This document shows positions 54,233 through 62,169 of a DNA stretch of 64,000 nucleotides, piece by piece (position 1 is the first letter of the stretch; each line of letters begins with the position of its first letter). Source of the stretch: Boseongicola sp. H5 (GTDB taxonomy: Bacteria; Pseudomonadota; Alphaproteobacteria; Rhodobacterales; Rhodobacteraceae); contig JACNMN010000001.1 of assembly GCA_020622165.1 (NCBI GenBank), forward strand, positions 124,001 to 188,000, written 5' to 3'. Position numbers and translations under genes: made by a program. Below the pieces are notes generated by a model. It made no database searches and was not told the origin of the DNA. It saw nothing but the letters and a program-made list of their open reading frames with translations.

Positions 54233-55957
54233 ATGTCGCGCGACGATCACCCATGGACGGCGTATTACGGCCCGTCCGCCAGACGGGAAATCGACAACCT
54301 GTCCTATCGCAGCATCGGCGACATGGTCAGTTCGGTCGCCTCGGTCTATGGCAAGGCCCCGGCCTTCACCGCATGTCTGCCGAACGGGATGAACGGCACG
54401 CTCAGCTATGCGCAGGTCGACGAGATGTCGGACGCGCTTGCGGTCTATCTGCGCGAGATCGCGGGGCTTGAACAGGGCGACCGGGTGGCGGTGCAACTGC
54501 CAAACGGGCTGTCCTTTCCGATCGCCGCATTTGCGGTGCTGAAGGCGGGCTGCGTGCTGGTCAACGTCAACCCGCTTTACACCGCCGAAGAGATGGCCAA
54601 GCAGTTCGAGGATGCCGAACCCCACGCGCTGATCATCGTCGACATGTTCGCCGACAAGCTGCCCCGGGCGACCCGCGGCCATCCGATCCCGAACATCATC
54701 GTGACCCGCGTGGCGGAGTTGCTGCCCGCGATGCCGCGCGGGATTGTCGGCCTTGTGCAGAAATACTGGGACCGGACGATCAAACCGATCGAGCTTGCCC
54801 ATATCCGCCTGCCCGATGCCATCGCGGCGGGACGGCACAAACAGCATAGCGACAATATCGAGGTGGAGCCCTACCATTCCGAAATGTCGCCCGACGACAC
54901 GGCCGTCTTGCAATATACCGGCGGGACGACCGGCGTGTCGAAGGGCGCCATGCTGTCTCACCGCAACCTGATCATGAATATGGAGCAGACCTTCGAGCTG
55001 CTTCACGGGCATGTGGAGAAGGGCAAGGAAGTCGCTCTGACAGCGTTGCCGATGTATCATATCTTTGCGTTCACGGTGAACCTTCTGGGGTTCTACTGGC
55101 TGGGCGGGCGCAACATCCTGATCCCGAACCCGCGGCCCCTGTCGAACCTGAAACGCGCCTTCGAGAACTACAAGGTGACGTGGCTGAGCGGGGTGAACAC
55201 GCTGTTCAACGGTCTGACCAACGAGATCTGGTTCACCGACACCCCGCCCAAGCATCTGAAATTCGCGTCCGCCGGGGGTATGGCCCTGCAGACCGCCGTG
55301 GCCGAGCGGTGGGAGGAGATCACCGGAAAACCGGTGATCCAGGGCTATGGGCTGACCGAGACCTCGCCCGTTCTCACCTTCAACCCGCTTGGAAAGGCGC
55401 GGCCCAACTCCATTGGCGTGCCGGTCCCCTCGACCGAGATCATCTGTCTGGACGAGGAGGGAAACCCGGTGCCGCGCGGCGAGGCCGGAGAGCTTGCCGC
55501 AAAGGGCCCGCAGGTCATGCGGGGCTACTGGAACAAGCCCGAGGAAACCGCGAAATCCATGCGCGACGGCTGGTTTCTGACCGGCGATATCGCGGTCATG
55601 GATGAGGACGGTTTTTTCCGGATCGTCGACCGCAAGAAAGACATGGTCGTCGTCTCGGGCTTCAATGTCTATCCCAACGAGATCGAGGATTGCCTTGCGG
55701 GCCATCCGGGCATTCTGGAGGCCGCCGTGATCGGCGTGCCCGACGACGCCTCCGGCGAAGCGGTCAAGGCCTTCATCGTCAAACGCGACCAGAGCCTGAC
55801 ATCGGAGGCCGTCCGCGCCTACTGCAAGGAGCACCTGACCCCCTATAAGGTGCCCAAGCAGGTGGAATTCCGGGACGATCTGCCGAAATCGAATGTGGGC
55901 AAGATCCTGCGAAAGGATCTGCGCAGCGAGGATGCGGCGCAGGTGGCGGCGGAATAA
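54233..55957 (+). CDS. long-chain fatty-acid-CoA ligase (FadD-type)
   Basis: 574 residues from ATG 54233 with GGGAGGAA upstream. Acyl-adenylate-forming motifs are intact: YTGGTTGVSKGAMLSHRN, QGYGLTETSP and GWFLTGDIAVMDEDGF, plus the C-terminal KSNVGKILRKDLR with the catalytic lysine. It converts free fatty acids to acyl-CoA with ATP. A BASS-type transporter follows 12 bases later, suggesting co-expression. The chain-length preference is not decidable. Confidence 0.93.
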   Translation: MSRDDHPWTAYYGPSARREIDNLSYRSIGDMVSSVASVYGKAPAFTACLPNGMNGTLSYAQVDEMSDALAVYLREIAGLEQGDRVAVQLPNGLSFPIAAFAVLKAGCVLVNVNPLYTAEEMAKQFEDAEPHALIIVDMFADKLPRATRGHPIPNIIVTRVAELLPAMPRGIVGLVQKYWDRTIKPIELAHIRLPDAIAAGRHKQHSDNIEVEPYHSEMSPDDTAVLQYTGGTTGVSKGAMLSHRNLIMNMEQTFELLHGHVEKGKEVALTALPMYHIFAFTVNLLGFYWLGGRNILIPNPRPLSNLKRAFENYKVTWLSGVNTLFNGLTNEIWFTDTPPKHLKFASAGGMALQTAVAERWEEITGKPVIQGYGLTETSPVLTFNPLGKARPNSIGVPVPSTEIICLDEEGNPVPRGEAGELAAKGPQVMRGYWNKPEETAKSMRDGWFLTGDIAVMDEDGFFRIVDRKKDMVVVSGFNVYPNEIEDCLAGHPGILEAAVIGVPDDASGEAVKAFIVKRDQSLTSEAVRAYCKEHLTPYKVPKQVEFRDDLPKSNVGKILRKDLRSEDAAQVAAE

Positions 55958-55969
55958 GGGCAGGAAAAG

Positions 55970-56851
55970 ATGGTTGGACCTCTCGAACAGGCGATCCTCG
56001 CGCTGATGATCTTCGTCATCATGCTCGGCATGGGTTCCTCGCTGACACCGCGCGATTTCATTCTGGCGCTGAAGCGGCCCTACGGGCTGGCCATCGGCGT
56101 GATCTCCCAATACGGCTTCATGCCCTTCATCGGCTTCATGCTGGCGGTGACGCTGACCCTGCCCGAGGCCATCGCCGTCGGCGTCCTGATCATGGCCTGC
56201 ATGCCGGGCGGCACGACCTCAAACATCTTCACCTACTTTTCCAAGGGCAATCTGGCGCTGTCGGTTCTGATGACGGTGACCTCGACCGTGTTCGGGGTGA
56301 TCCTGATCCCAATCATCCTGATCCTCTATGCCACTGCGCTGGATTTGCAGATCCCGCGGGAAAACATCATCGTAACGCTGATCCTGCTCCTGGTGCCGGT
56401 CGCGATCGGGATGGTCCTGCGCAAGATCAACGCGAATATCGGCGCGGTGACCGAGTTCATGGGCTCGCTTCTGGCGGTGGTCTTCATCCTGTTCCTGCTG
56501 GTGAGCTGGGTGCCGCGAAACTGGCAGTTCCTGCTCGACACCACGCCCGGCACCTATGTCGCGGCCATCGGTCTGGGGGTCATCGGGATCACCATCGGCT
56601 ATGTGTTCGCGCGCGTCCTCAGGCTGCATCCGCGCAATGCCCGCACCGTGGCGCTGGAAACCGGCATCCAGAACGGTCCGCTCGCCATCGCGATCATCGC
56701 CTTCACCTTTTCTGGGACCGAGGCGCAGAGCATCATGGCCGTGCCGGCGCTCTATTCCCTGTTCATCGTGATCGTCTCGACGCTGGTGACATTCATCTTC
56801 CGCAGGGCAAACACGGCGGCGGAACAGAAGATGCCCGACGGGCTTCTCTAG
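55970..56851 (+). CDS. bile acid:sodium symporter (BASS) family transporter
   Basis: 293 residues with about nine transmembrane helices. Family motifs are MGSSLTPRDF near the N-terminus, ACMPGGTTSNIFTYFSKGN (the Na+-site crossover region) and ETGIQNGPLAIAI in the second crossover. BASS proteins carry bile acids, pantoate, pyruvate, 2-keto acids or other organic anions, generally with sodium. Transcribed with the acyl-CoA ligase; the pairing hints at an organic acid that is activated after uptake. Confidence 0.9.
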   Translation: MVGPLEQAILALMIFVIMLGMGSSLTPRDFILALKRPYGLAIGVISQYGFMPFIGFMLAVTLTLPEAIAVGVLIMACMPGGTTSNIFTYFSKGNLALSVLMTVTSTVFGVILIPIILILYATALDLQIPRENIIVTLILLLVPVAIGMVLRKINANIGAVTEFMGSLLAVVFILFLLVSWVPRNWQFLLDTTPGTYVAAIGLGVIGITIGYVFARVLRLHPRNARTVALETGIQNGPLAIAIIAFTFSGTEAQSIMAVPALYSLFIVIVSTLVTFIFRRANTAAEQKMPDGLL

Positions 56852-56876
56852 GGCCGCCGGCAGAACGCGGGCGCCA

Positions 56877-57533
56877 TCAGAACGGGTGCGCCCGTCCGTC
56901 CCATGTTTCGAAGACGCCGGTGCTGTCCGGCCCAAGCGCGTCGAAGCGTGCGATCAGGCCGCGCGCGGCGTCCTCGGGCGTGATATCGGCACCGGTTCCG
57001 CCCATATCCGTCTGTACCCAGCCCGGATGATAGATGCCCACAGCGATCCCCTCGGGCGCAAGGTCATGGGCCAGATTTCGCCCGATATTCAGCGCCGCCG
57101 CCTTGGAAGCCCGATACGCGTAGGTGCCGCCGGTGTTCCGGGTGGAACTGCCCATCTGCGATGAGATGATGGCGACCCTGCCCGCCTCGGCGCGCCGCAG
57201 ATGGGGCAGGAACGCCTGTATCGTCAGAAACACCCCGGTCACGTTGACCGCCAGCGTCTCGGCCCAGATCTCGGACGCATAGCCGGTGTCGAGGTCTTCG
57301 CCCCGGTCCAGCAACACACCTGCGTTGCAGACCAGCAGATCCAGCGCGCCCCCGACACGTCCGGCCAGCCCCGTGATCGAGGCCGGATCGGCCATATCGG
57401 CCTGCTCCCACCGGAGGTCGTCGAGCGGTTTCGCGCCGCGCGTCGTCGCGATCACATGATCGCCGCGCAGCGCCATCTGGCAGGCAAGTGCCAGGCCCAC
57501 GCCGCGATTGGCCCCTGTCACCAATATCCGCAT
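56877..57533 (-). CDS. short-chain dehydrogenase/reductase
   Basis: 218 residues from ATG 57533. The NAD(P)-binding motif TGANRGVGLALA begins at residue 6; the NAG motif is in LVCNAGVLLD, and the catalytic Ser-Tyr-Lys is present in SSQMGSSTRNTGGTYAYRAS and SK. It resembles the CsgA/short SDR group. The substrate is unknown. The start is one base away from the end of the DUF1178 gene upstream, so the two are probably co-translated. Confidence 0.88.
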   Translation of the reverse strand: MRILVTGANRGVGLALACQMALRGDHVIATTRGAKPLDDLRWEQADMADPASITGLAGRVGGALDLLVCNAGVLLDRGEDLDTGYASEIWAETLAVNVTGVFLTIQAFLPHLRRAEAGRVAIISSQMGSSTRNTGGTYAYRASKAAALNIGRNLAHDLAPEGIAVGIYHPGWVQTDMGGTGADITPEDAARGLIARFDALGPDSTGVFETWDGRAHPF

Positions 57534-57534
57534 G

Positions 57535-57993
57535 TCAGTTGGTTTTCGCCTTGGGCAATCCGGGCAACGGGGCGATGGGCACACCGTCGTCGATCAGTTC
57601 GCGGGCTTCCTCGGCCGTTGCCTCGCCATGGATCATCCGCTCCGGCGCGTCGCCCAGATAGATCGCCCGGGCCTCCCTGGCGAATTGCCCGCCCACATAG
57701 GTGGAATGCTTTTCCAGATGGGTCCGGATCATCTTGGCCGCAATCTCCATCGGCGCCGGGGGCGCGATTGCGGGCGCGGGCGCCTCGGCGGGATCCGCGG
57801 GGCCGGGCTGCGGGGCCTCGACGCCGCCCTTTTTCGTCACCCGCGGCGCCATAACCGCCTTCACCACGTCCTCGCCGCCGCAGACCGCGCAGGACAGCAG
57901 CCCGCGATCCGCAAGCGTGTCGAACGCCTCTGCGGACTGGAACCAGCTCTCGAATGCGTGCCCGTCGGCACATTTCAATGAATAGCGGATCAT
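57535..57993 (-). CDS. DUF1178 family protein
   Basis: 152 residues. The N-terminal zinc-ribbon-like module MIRYSLKCADGHAFESWF and LLSCAVCGGED (C8, C35, C38) is followed by an Ala/Pro linker and a conserved C-terminal domain (HLEKHSTYVGGQFAREARAI, IHGEATAEEARELIDDGV). This family is widespread in alphaproteobacteria and uncharacterised. Confidence 0.92.
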   Translation of the reverse strand: MIRYSLKCADGHAFESWFQSAEAFDTLADRGLLSCAVCGGEDVVKAVMAPRVTKKGGVEAPQPGPADPAEAPAPAIAPPAPMEIAAKMIRTHLEKHSTYVGGQFAREARAIYLGDAPERMIHGEATAEEARELIDDGVPIAPLPGLPKAKTN

Positions 57994-58042
57994 GACCGAG
58001 TCAACCTAAGCATATTGCGCGGACAATCAAGCATGCCACATC

Positions 58043-58531
58043 TCAGCGAAGGCGCGACGGATCGAACTCGCGCAGGATCTGCTTCAGCTCAAGTTCCTTG
58101 ACGCGGCTGGCGGCCTTCTTGGGCGTGAACCACTTGCGCCGCCGCAGATCCGCTTCGGGATAATCGGTATCGAGTTTCTTCACCTCGACCGGAAACACCG
58201 CCACGATACAGGGCAGATCGGGCTGATCCTCCATGCGCTTGGTGTAGGAATAGATGCCGATGCAGTGATCATGGACATTGCCCTTCACGCCGCCCTCTTC
58301 CCAGGCCTCCTGCGCCGCCGCATCCGCCGGTGTCAGCCCGTCCATCGGCCAGCCCTTGGGAATGATCCAGCGCTTGGTGTCCCGCGAGGTCAGAAGCAGC
58401 ACCTCGACCCCGGATTTGCGTTGCCGATAGCACAGGGCCGCGAACTGGGTCCGCGTCTCGCGCTTGGGCACTCCCGCAATCCGCAACGGAGCCTGATATG
58501 TTCTGGGACTACCCATATGGCGTTTTTTCAT
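58043..58531 (-). CDS. NUDIX hydrolase
   Basis: 162 residues from ATG 58531; a second ATG at 58516 is possible. A Nudix box is present as GWPMDGLTPADAAAQEAWEE then GGV, a variant of the consensus where the first Glu is Leu and Arg is Gln (QEAWEE keeps the metal glutamates). The motif with GWPMDG is typical of alphaproteobacterial members related to diphosphoinositol-polyphosphate phosphohydrolases. It hydrolyses a nucleoside diphosphate derivative; the substrate is unknown. Confidence 0.9.
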   Translation of the reverse strand: MKKRHMGSPRTYQAPLRIAGVPKRETRTQFAALCYRQRKSGVEVLLLTSRDTKRWIIPKGWPMDGLTPADAAAQEAWEEGGVKGNVHDHCIGIYSYTKRMEDQPDLPCIVAVFPVEVKKLDTDYPEADLRRRKWFTPKKAASRVKELELKQILREFDPSRLR

Positions 58532-58675
58532 CCTATGCTGACCACAACATATGCTAATTCATGGCAGAATCCACCATAACCGGGGCGGGTGAAATGATTC
58601 TTGCGCCGCTGTGTGCGGTGTGCTTGACCCATGATCCTCCCGGCTTAGGTCTTGCACGACGAAAGGATCCCTCCG

Positions 58676-59200
58676 ATGCGCCGTGCCGTTCTGCTGATCT
58701 GTCTGGCCTGTGTGACCGCCCTGCCCGCGCTGGCGGCGGAAACCTTCCGCTTCGCCTCGATCGACGGCGGCAGCTACAGCACCGATCAATGGCGCGGGCA
58801 GCCGGTTCTGGTGGCGAACACCGCATCGCTTTGCGCCTTCACCCCGCAATATGACGCGTTGCAGGCGCTCTATGACGAGTACCGCGAGGACGGGCTGGTC
58901 GTGCTTGCGGTTCCGTCCGACGATTTCGCGCAGGAACTGGGCAGCGATGACGAGGTTCGCGACTTCTGCGCCATCAATTTCAATCTCGATCTGCCGATGA
59001 CCGTGATCACACCGGTCACGGGCGCCTCGGCGCATCCGTTCTATGCCTGGCTGCGGGACGATCACAATGTGGTGCCGCGCTGGAATTTCAACAAGGTGCT
59101 GCTGGATGCCGACGGCGCGCTGGTGGCCAGCTACGGCAGCCTTGCCGACCCCATGGGCCCGCGGATCCGCGCCGATATCGAGGCCCTGCTGGCCCGGTGA
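58676..59200 (+). CDS. glutathione peroxidase-like protein
   Basis: 174 residues from ATG 58676. A signal peptide ends at residue 20-21 (ALA-AE), so the enzyme is exported. The catalytic Cys53 lies in VANTASLCAFTPQY, a Cys variant of the family. Downstream are the conserved Gln/Trp-type blocks and VVPRWNFNKVLLDADG. The family reduces lipid or hydrogen peroxides with thiols. It overlaps the amidohydrolase gene (GTGA). Confidence 0.9.
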   Translation: MRRAVLLICLACVTALPALAAETFRFASIDGGSYSTDQWRGQPVLVANTASLCAFTPQYDALQALYDEYREDGLVVLAVPSDDFAQELGSDDEVRDFCAINFNLDLPMTVITPVTGASAHPFYAWLRDDHNVVPRWNFNKVLLDADGALVASYGSLADPMGPRIRADIEALLAR

Positions 59201-60369
59201 CCCCGCCCCGGACCCTGCCCCTTTTTCTTGGCTCCGAAATCTATCGCGGGTCGAGCTATGGGCGGTGGCATCCGTTGCGGGTGCCGCGCGTCTCCACAGT
59301 GATGGATCTGGCCAGGGCGATGGATTGGCTGCCGGAGGTGCAGTACCGCACCTCGCCGCGCGCCAAACCGAAGGCGCTACGGGTCTGGCACACGCCCGCC
59401 TATATCGCCGCCCTTGAGCAGGCGGAACGCGATCAGGCGGTCAGCGGCGCGGTGCGCGAACGCCATGGGCTGGGCACGGTGTCGAACCCGATCTATCCCG
59501 AGATGTTTCGCCGCCCCTGCACCGCGGCGGGCGCCTCTCTGCTGGCCGGAGAACTGCTGGCCGGCGGCGGCGTGATCTATCATCCGGGCGGCGGCACCCA
59601 TCACGGTATGCCCGACCGCGCGGGCGGGTTCTGCTATCTGAACGATCCGGTTCTGGCCATGCTGTCGCTGCGCCGCGCGGGCGCGCGCCGGATCGCCTAT
59701 GTGGATATCGACGCCCATCATGCCGACGGGGTGGAGGCCGGGTTTGCGGGCGATCCCGACACGCTGCTGATCTCTGTCCACGAGGAGAAGCGCTGGCCCT
59801 TTACCGGCAAGCTGGAGGAGGATGGCGGCGGCAATTGCCTGAACCTGCCGGTTCCCCGCGATCTCAACGACAGCGAAATGGCCCATATCCGCGAGGCATT
59901 GATCCTGCCGGCGGTGGCCGCCTTCGGGGCCGACGCGCTGGTTTTCCAATGCGGGGCCGATGCGGTTGCCGAGGATCCGCTGTCCCGCCTGACCCTGTCA
60001 AACAACGCCCATTGGGACGTGCTTCGCGGGCTGATGACGCTGAATGCGCATCGGCTGCTGGTTCTTGGCGGCGGCGGATACAACCCCTGGTCGGTCGGGC
60101 GGCTCTGGACCGGGATCTGGGCGCTTTTGAACGGCCATGACATCCCCGAGCGGGTGACGCCTGCGGCCGAAGAGGTCCTGCGCGCGCTTCGTTGGGAAAA
60201 TGCCCGCGCCGGGAAAGCCCCGCCGGAACACTGGTTCACCACCCTCCGCGACACGCCCAGGCCCGGACCGGTCCGCGCGCCTGTCCGGGACCGTGTCGCC
60301 CATCTGCGCCGCCGCCCCGCAGCGCGCGGATTTATTCCGAGGGAAAAACTCAGGATTGACATGTCTTAG
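59197..60369 (+). CDS. histone deacetylase-family / acetoin utilisation-like amidohydrolase
   Basis: 390 residues, starting at GTG 59197, inside the previous stop. The family signatures are IYHPGGGTHHGM (tandem catalytic His), YVDIDAHHADGVE (zinc Asp/His), QCGADAVAEDPLS (second zinc Asp), and LGGGGYNPW. It deacetylates small acetylated amines or proteins. The C-terminal 50 residues are Arg-rich. Coupling to a peroxidase gene is unusual and its meaning is unknown. Confidence 0.9.
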   Translation: MTPPRTLPLFLGSEIYRGSSYGRWHPLRVPRVSTVMDLARAMDWLPEVQYRTSPRAKPKALRVWHTPAYIAALEQAERDQAVSGAVRERHGLGTVSNPIYPEMFRRPCTAAGASLLAGELLAGGGVIYHPGGGTHHGMPDRAGGFCYLNDPVLAMLSLRRAGARRIAYVDIDAHHADGVEAGFAGDPDTLLISVHEEKRWPFTGKLEEDGGGNCLNLPVPRDLNDSEMAHIREALILPAVAAFGADALVFQCGADAVAEDPLSRLTLSNNAHWDVLRGLMTLNAHRLLVLGGGGYNPWSVGRLWTGIWALLNGHDIPERVTPAAEEVLRALRWENARAGKAPPEHWFTTLRDTPRPGPVRAPVRDRVAHLRRRPAARGFIPREKLRIDMS

Positions 60370-60387
60370 TCTTTTGCTCAGGATTGA
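60349..60387. repeat. 11-bp direct repeat before hemP
   Basis: CTCAGGATTGA occurs at 60349-60359 and again at 60377-60387, 28 bases apart. The second copy includes the AGGA ribosome binding site of hemP; the first precedes the final ATG-TCT-TAG codons of the amidohydrolase. It may be a duplicated translation-initiation segment or a protein-binding pair. Confidence 0.5.
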
Positions 60388-60390
60388 ATC

Positions 60391-60594
60391 ATGAGCAACC
60401 GGGAGACCCCCATGACCTACCATTCCTCCGTCGCGTCCGACCCGGCGACGCCGCGCCTCCCCGCGCCCGACATGCCCGTGCATGATGCGCGCGCGCTGAC
60501 CGGGTCCGAGAACTCCACCGCGCTGATCGTGCTGGACGACAAGACTTACACGCTGCGCATCACGCGGGCGGGCAAGTTGATTCTCACCAAATAG
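60391..60594 (+). CDS. hemP: hemin uptake protein HemP
   Basis: 67 residues. The C-terminal half (VHDARALTGSENSTALIVLD then DKTYTLRITRAGKLILTK) is the HemP family signature. HemP is a short protein linked to hemin uptake and usually under Fur/Irr-type iron control in alphaproteobacteria. ATG 60391 with AGGA about 8 bases upstream. No heme receptor is in the window. Confidence 0.88.
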   Translation: MSNRETPMTYHSSVASDPATPRLPAPDMPVHDARALTGSENSTALIVLDDKTYTLRITRAGKLILTK

Positions 60595-60616
60595 TTTCGC
60601 GCGAACGAGGCCAGGC

Positions 60617-60886
60617 ATGTCGAAGTATCCCAGCCCCTGTATCGATGTGTGCAAATTCCGCCGCGGCGGGCATTGCATCGGGTGTTCCATGACGGAAGCC
60701 CAGAAATCGATGTACAAGACCCTGAGCAAGGCCAGCCATCAGGAGGCCTTCATCAAGATGCTGATCGCGCAACAGGATGTGATGGGCAAGTTTTCCGCGT
60801 GGGAACCTGCCTATCTCCGCAAATGCAAGAAAAAGAAGGCAAAGCCGCCGCTTGGTCTTGGTAAACAGATTAAGGGCGTGGCCTGA
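60617..60886 (+). CDS. DUF1289 family protein
   Basis: 89 residues. The zinc-ribbon-like cysteines C8, C12, C20 and C23 (PCIDVCKFRRGGHCIGC) are followed by a helical, Lys-rich segment (LRKCKKKKAKPP). The family is small, usually annotated DUF1289, function unknown. It follows hemP by 22 bases, so iron-dependent co-expression is possible. Confidence 0.88.
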   Translation: MSKYPSPCIDVCKFRRGGHCIGCSMTEAQKSMYKTLSKASHQEAFIKMLIAQQDVMGKFSAWEPAYLRKCKKKKAKPPLGLGKQIKGVA

Positions 60887-60889
60887 CGC

Positions 60890-60920
60890 AAAAGCCCCGG
60901 ACCATCCGGCCGGGGCTTTT
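60890..60920. terminator. bidirectional rho-independent terminator
   Basis: AAAAGCCCCGG (60890-60900), a 9-base loop, and CCGGGGCTTTT (60910-60920) make a 7-bp GC stem flanked by A and T runs. It lies between the convergent DUF1289 and dps genes and can serve both. Confidence 0.8.
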
Positions 60921-60943
60921 GCTTGTCCGGACGCGCGCCTTGC

Positions 60944-61414
60944 TCAGCGCAGATGGGCGCGCAGAATCCAGGCGAATTTCTCATGGGCCTGACCGCGCGA
61001 GATGCACAGATCCTCGGTCAGCGTGTCGCCATGCTCCGCGGCCAGCGCACCGGCCTCCGCAAGGGTCGCGGCGAGGGTTTCCTGGGCCTTTTGCAGTGCG
61101 GACACCATGGTCGCGGCATCCGCGTGGCCATCATGCTCATCCACCTTCGAGCGGTCCAGCATCGCGGAAAGCTGGCCCAGAGCGTGCCCGTCCAATGCCT
61201 TGATCCTTTCGGCCAGATCGTCCTGGGCGACGAAATGGTCTTCATAGATCTCCTGAAACAGGGCGTGCAGCGGGCCGAATGCCATGCCGGTCACGTTCCA
61301 GTGGAAATTCTGCGCCAGCATCGTGGTCACCGCCGTCTCGGACAGGCCCTGGGTCAGCGCCTCGACAATGGCCTCTTGCGCACTCGGGCTCATCTGGGCT
61401 GCTGGTTGCGTCAT
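60944..61414 (-). CDS. dps: Dps family DNA-binding/iron-storage protein
   Basis: 156 residues. The ferritin-like four-helix bundle has the intersubunit ferroxidase residues in NFHWNVTGMAF and HFVAQDDLAERIKALDGH. Dps binds and oxidises iron and protects DNA in a dodecamer. A palindrome typical of Irr control lies about 65 bases upstream, fitting iron-responsive expression. Confidence 0.92.
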   Translation of the reverse strand: MTQPAAQMSPSAQEAIVEALTQGLSETAVTTMLAQNFHWNVTGMAFGPLHALFQEIYEDHFVAQDDLAERIKALDGHALGQLSAMLDRSKVDEHDGHADAATMVSALQKAQETLAATLAEAGALAAEHGDTLTEDLCISRGQAHEKFAWILRAHLR

Positions 61415-61478
61415 ATCTTACATCCTCTTCTTCAGGTCAGGGCGGGCTGGCTCTGTGGCTGGCTGGCGATGCCGACCA

Positions 61479-61497
61479 TTTTAGAGCCATTCTAAAA
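61479..61497 (-). promoter_or_regulatory. Irr-type iron-control element (ICE) upstream of dps
   Basis: TTTTAGA-GCCAT-TCTAAAA is a perfect 7-bp inverted repeat; the core TTTAGAG-CCA-TTCTAAA fits the alphaproteobacterial ICE consensus TTTAGAA-N3-TTCTAAA with one mismatch. It lies 65 bases before the dps start, and only dps is downstream in that direction. Confidence 0.7.
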
Positions 61498-61529
61498 ACT
61501 GTCGAGAGCGAAGATCGAAAAAACCGGGC

Positions 61530-61997
61530 TCATGCGCAGTTTTTTTCGACCGCCTGCCCCCGGATATCCTTTGTCGCCGCCAGCCGCTGGATCAGGAAGG
61601 CCACCTGCCGCCGCGCATGGGGCGCTATGCGCCGCCCGATCAGGAAAGTCAGGCTGTCGAGATCGCCCGCGCGCGCGCGGTTCAGCAATTGCAGCAGCCA
61701 TGCCTCATCGAACGACACCTGTGCATCCCCCGGCGCATAAAGCCGAAGCCCGCCCGGCAAAAGACCGGGCAATGCACGAAAGAGCGCCTGCGCATAGGCC
61801 AGGGCCGCCTGTTCGCCCGACAGGCTCAGCACCGCACAGGCGTGGAACAGATCGCTGCGCCGCATCACCCGGCATCGCGCCCCGGCGACACGAAGCCAGG
61901 CCAGTTCGCGCTTCGTCTCGGGCTCCAGCGGCAAAGCCAAGGCGCGGCGCGGAAGGCCGGTTTCAGGGGTGGAGAGCGGTGTCAAACGGGCAAGCAT
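61530..61997 (-). CDS. conserved hypothetical protein (roseobacter-type)
   Basis: 155 residues from ATG 61997; longer starts are possible but the promoter-like elements fit this start. No signal peptide or membrane segment. A helical protein with Arg/Leu-rich blocks such as ACAVLSLSGEQAALAYAQAL and DSLTFLIGRRIAPHARRQ. I do not recognise a family. It is preceded by two short palindromes within a promoter-like region. Confidence 0.65.
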   Translation of the reverse strand: MLARLTPLSTPETGLPRRALALPLEPETKRELAWLRVAGARCRVMRRSDLFHACAVLSLSGEQAALAYAQALFRALPGLLPGGLRLYAPGDAQVSFDEAWLLQLLNRARAGDLDSLTFLIGRRIAPHARRQVAFLIQRLAATKDIRGQAVEKNCA

Positions 61998-62021
61998 GGG
62001 CAGAACTTTCCAATTCCGACT

Positions 62022-62058
62022 ATTATTATCAGATAATCGGAGCCTTGCAATATGCAAG
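62022..62058 (-). promoter_or_regulatory. promoter with two palindromes for the 61530-61997 gene
   Basis: On the minus strand TTGCAA (62045-62050), a 17-base spacer and AATAAT (62022-62027) form a promoter. Perfect inverted repeats CTTGCA-ATA-TGCAAG (62044-62058) and ATTATC-A-GATAAT (62025-62037) overlap these hexamers. Confidence 0.45.
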
Positions 62059-62114
62059 CCGGTCGCAGGTGGCTCAAAGTGCGCGCGCATACGCGGCGGG
62101 CGCGCGACGGGCAA

Positions 62115-62144
62115 GCAAAAAAGCCCCGGCGACAACCGGGGCTT
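62115..62144 (-). terminator. rho-independent terminator after pntB
   Basis: GCCCCGG (62121-62127), loop, CCGGGGC (62134-62140); on the minus strand it is followed by a run of six T and sits 26 bases beyond the pntB stop. Confidence 0.8.
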
Positions 62145-62169
62145 TTGCGTGGGTGCTGTTCTTCCGGTC

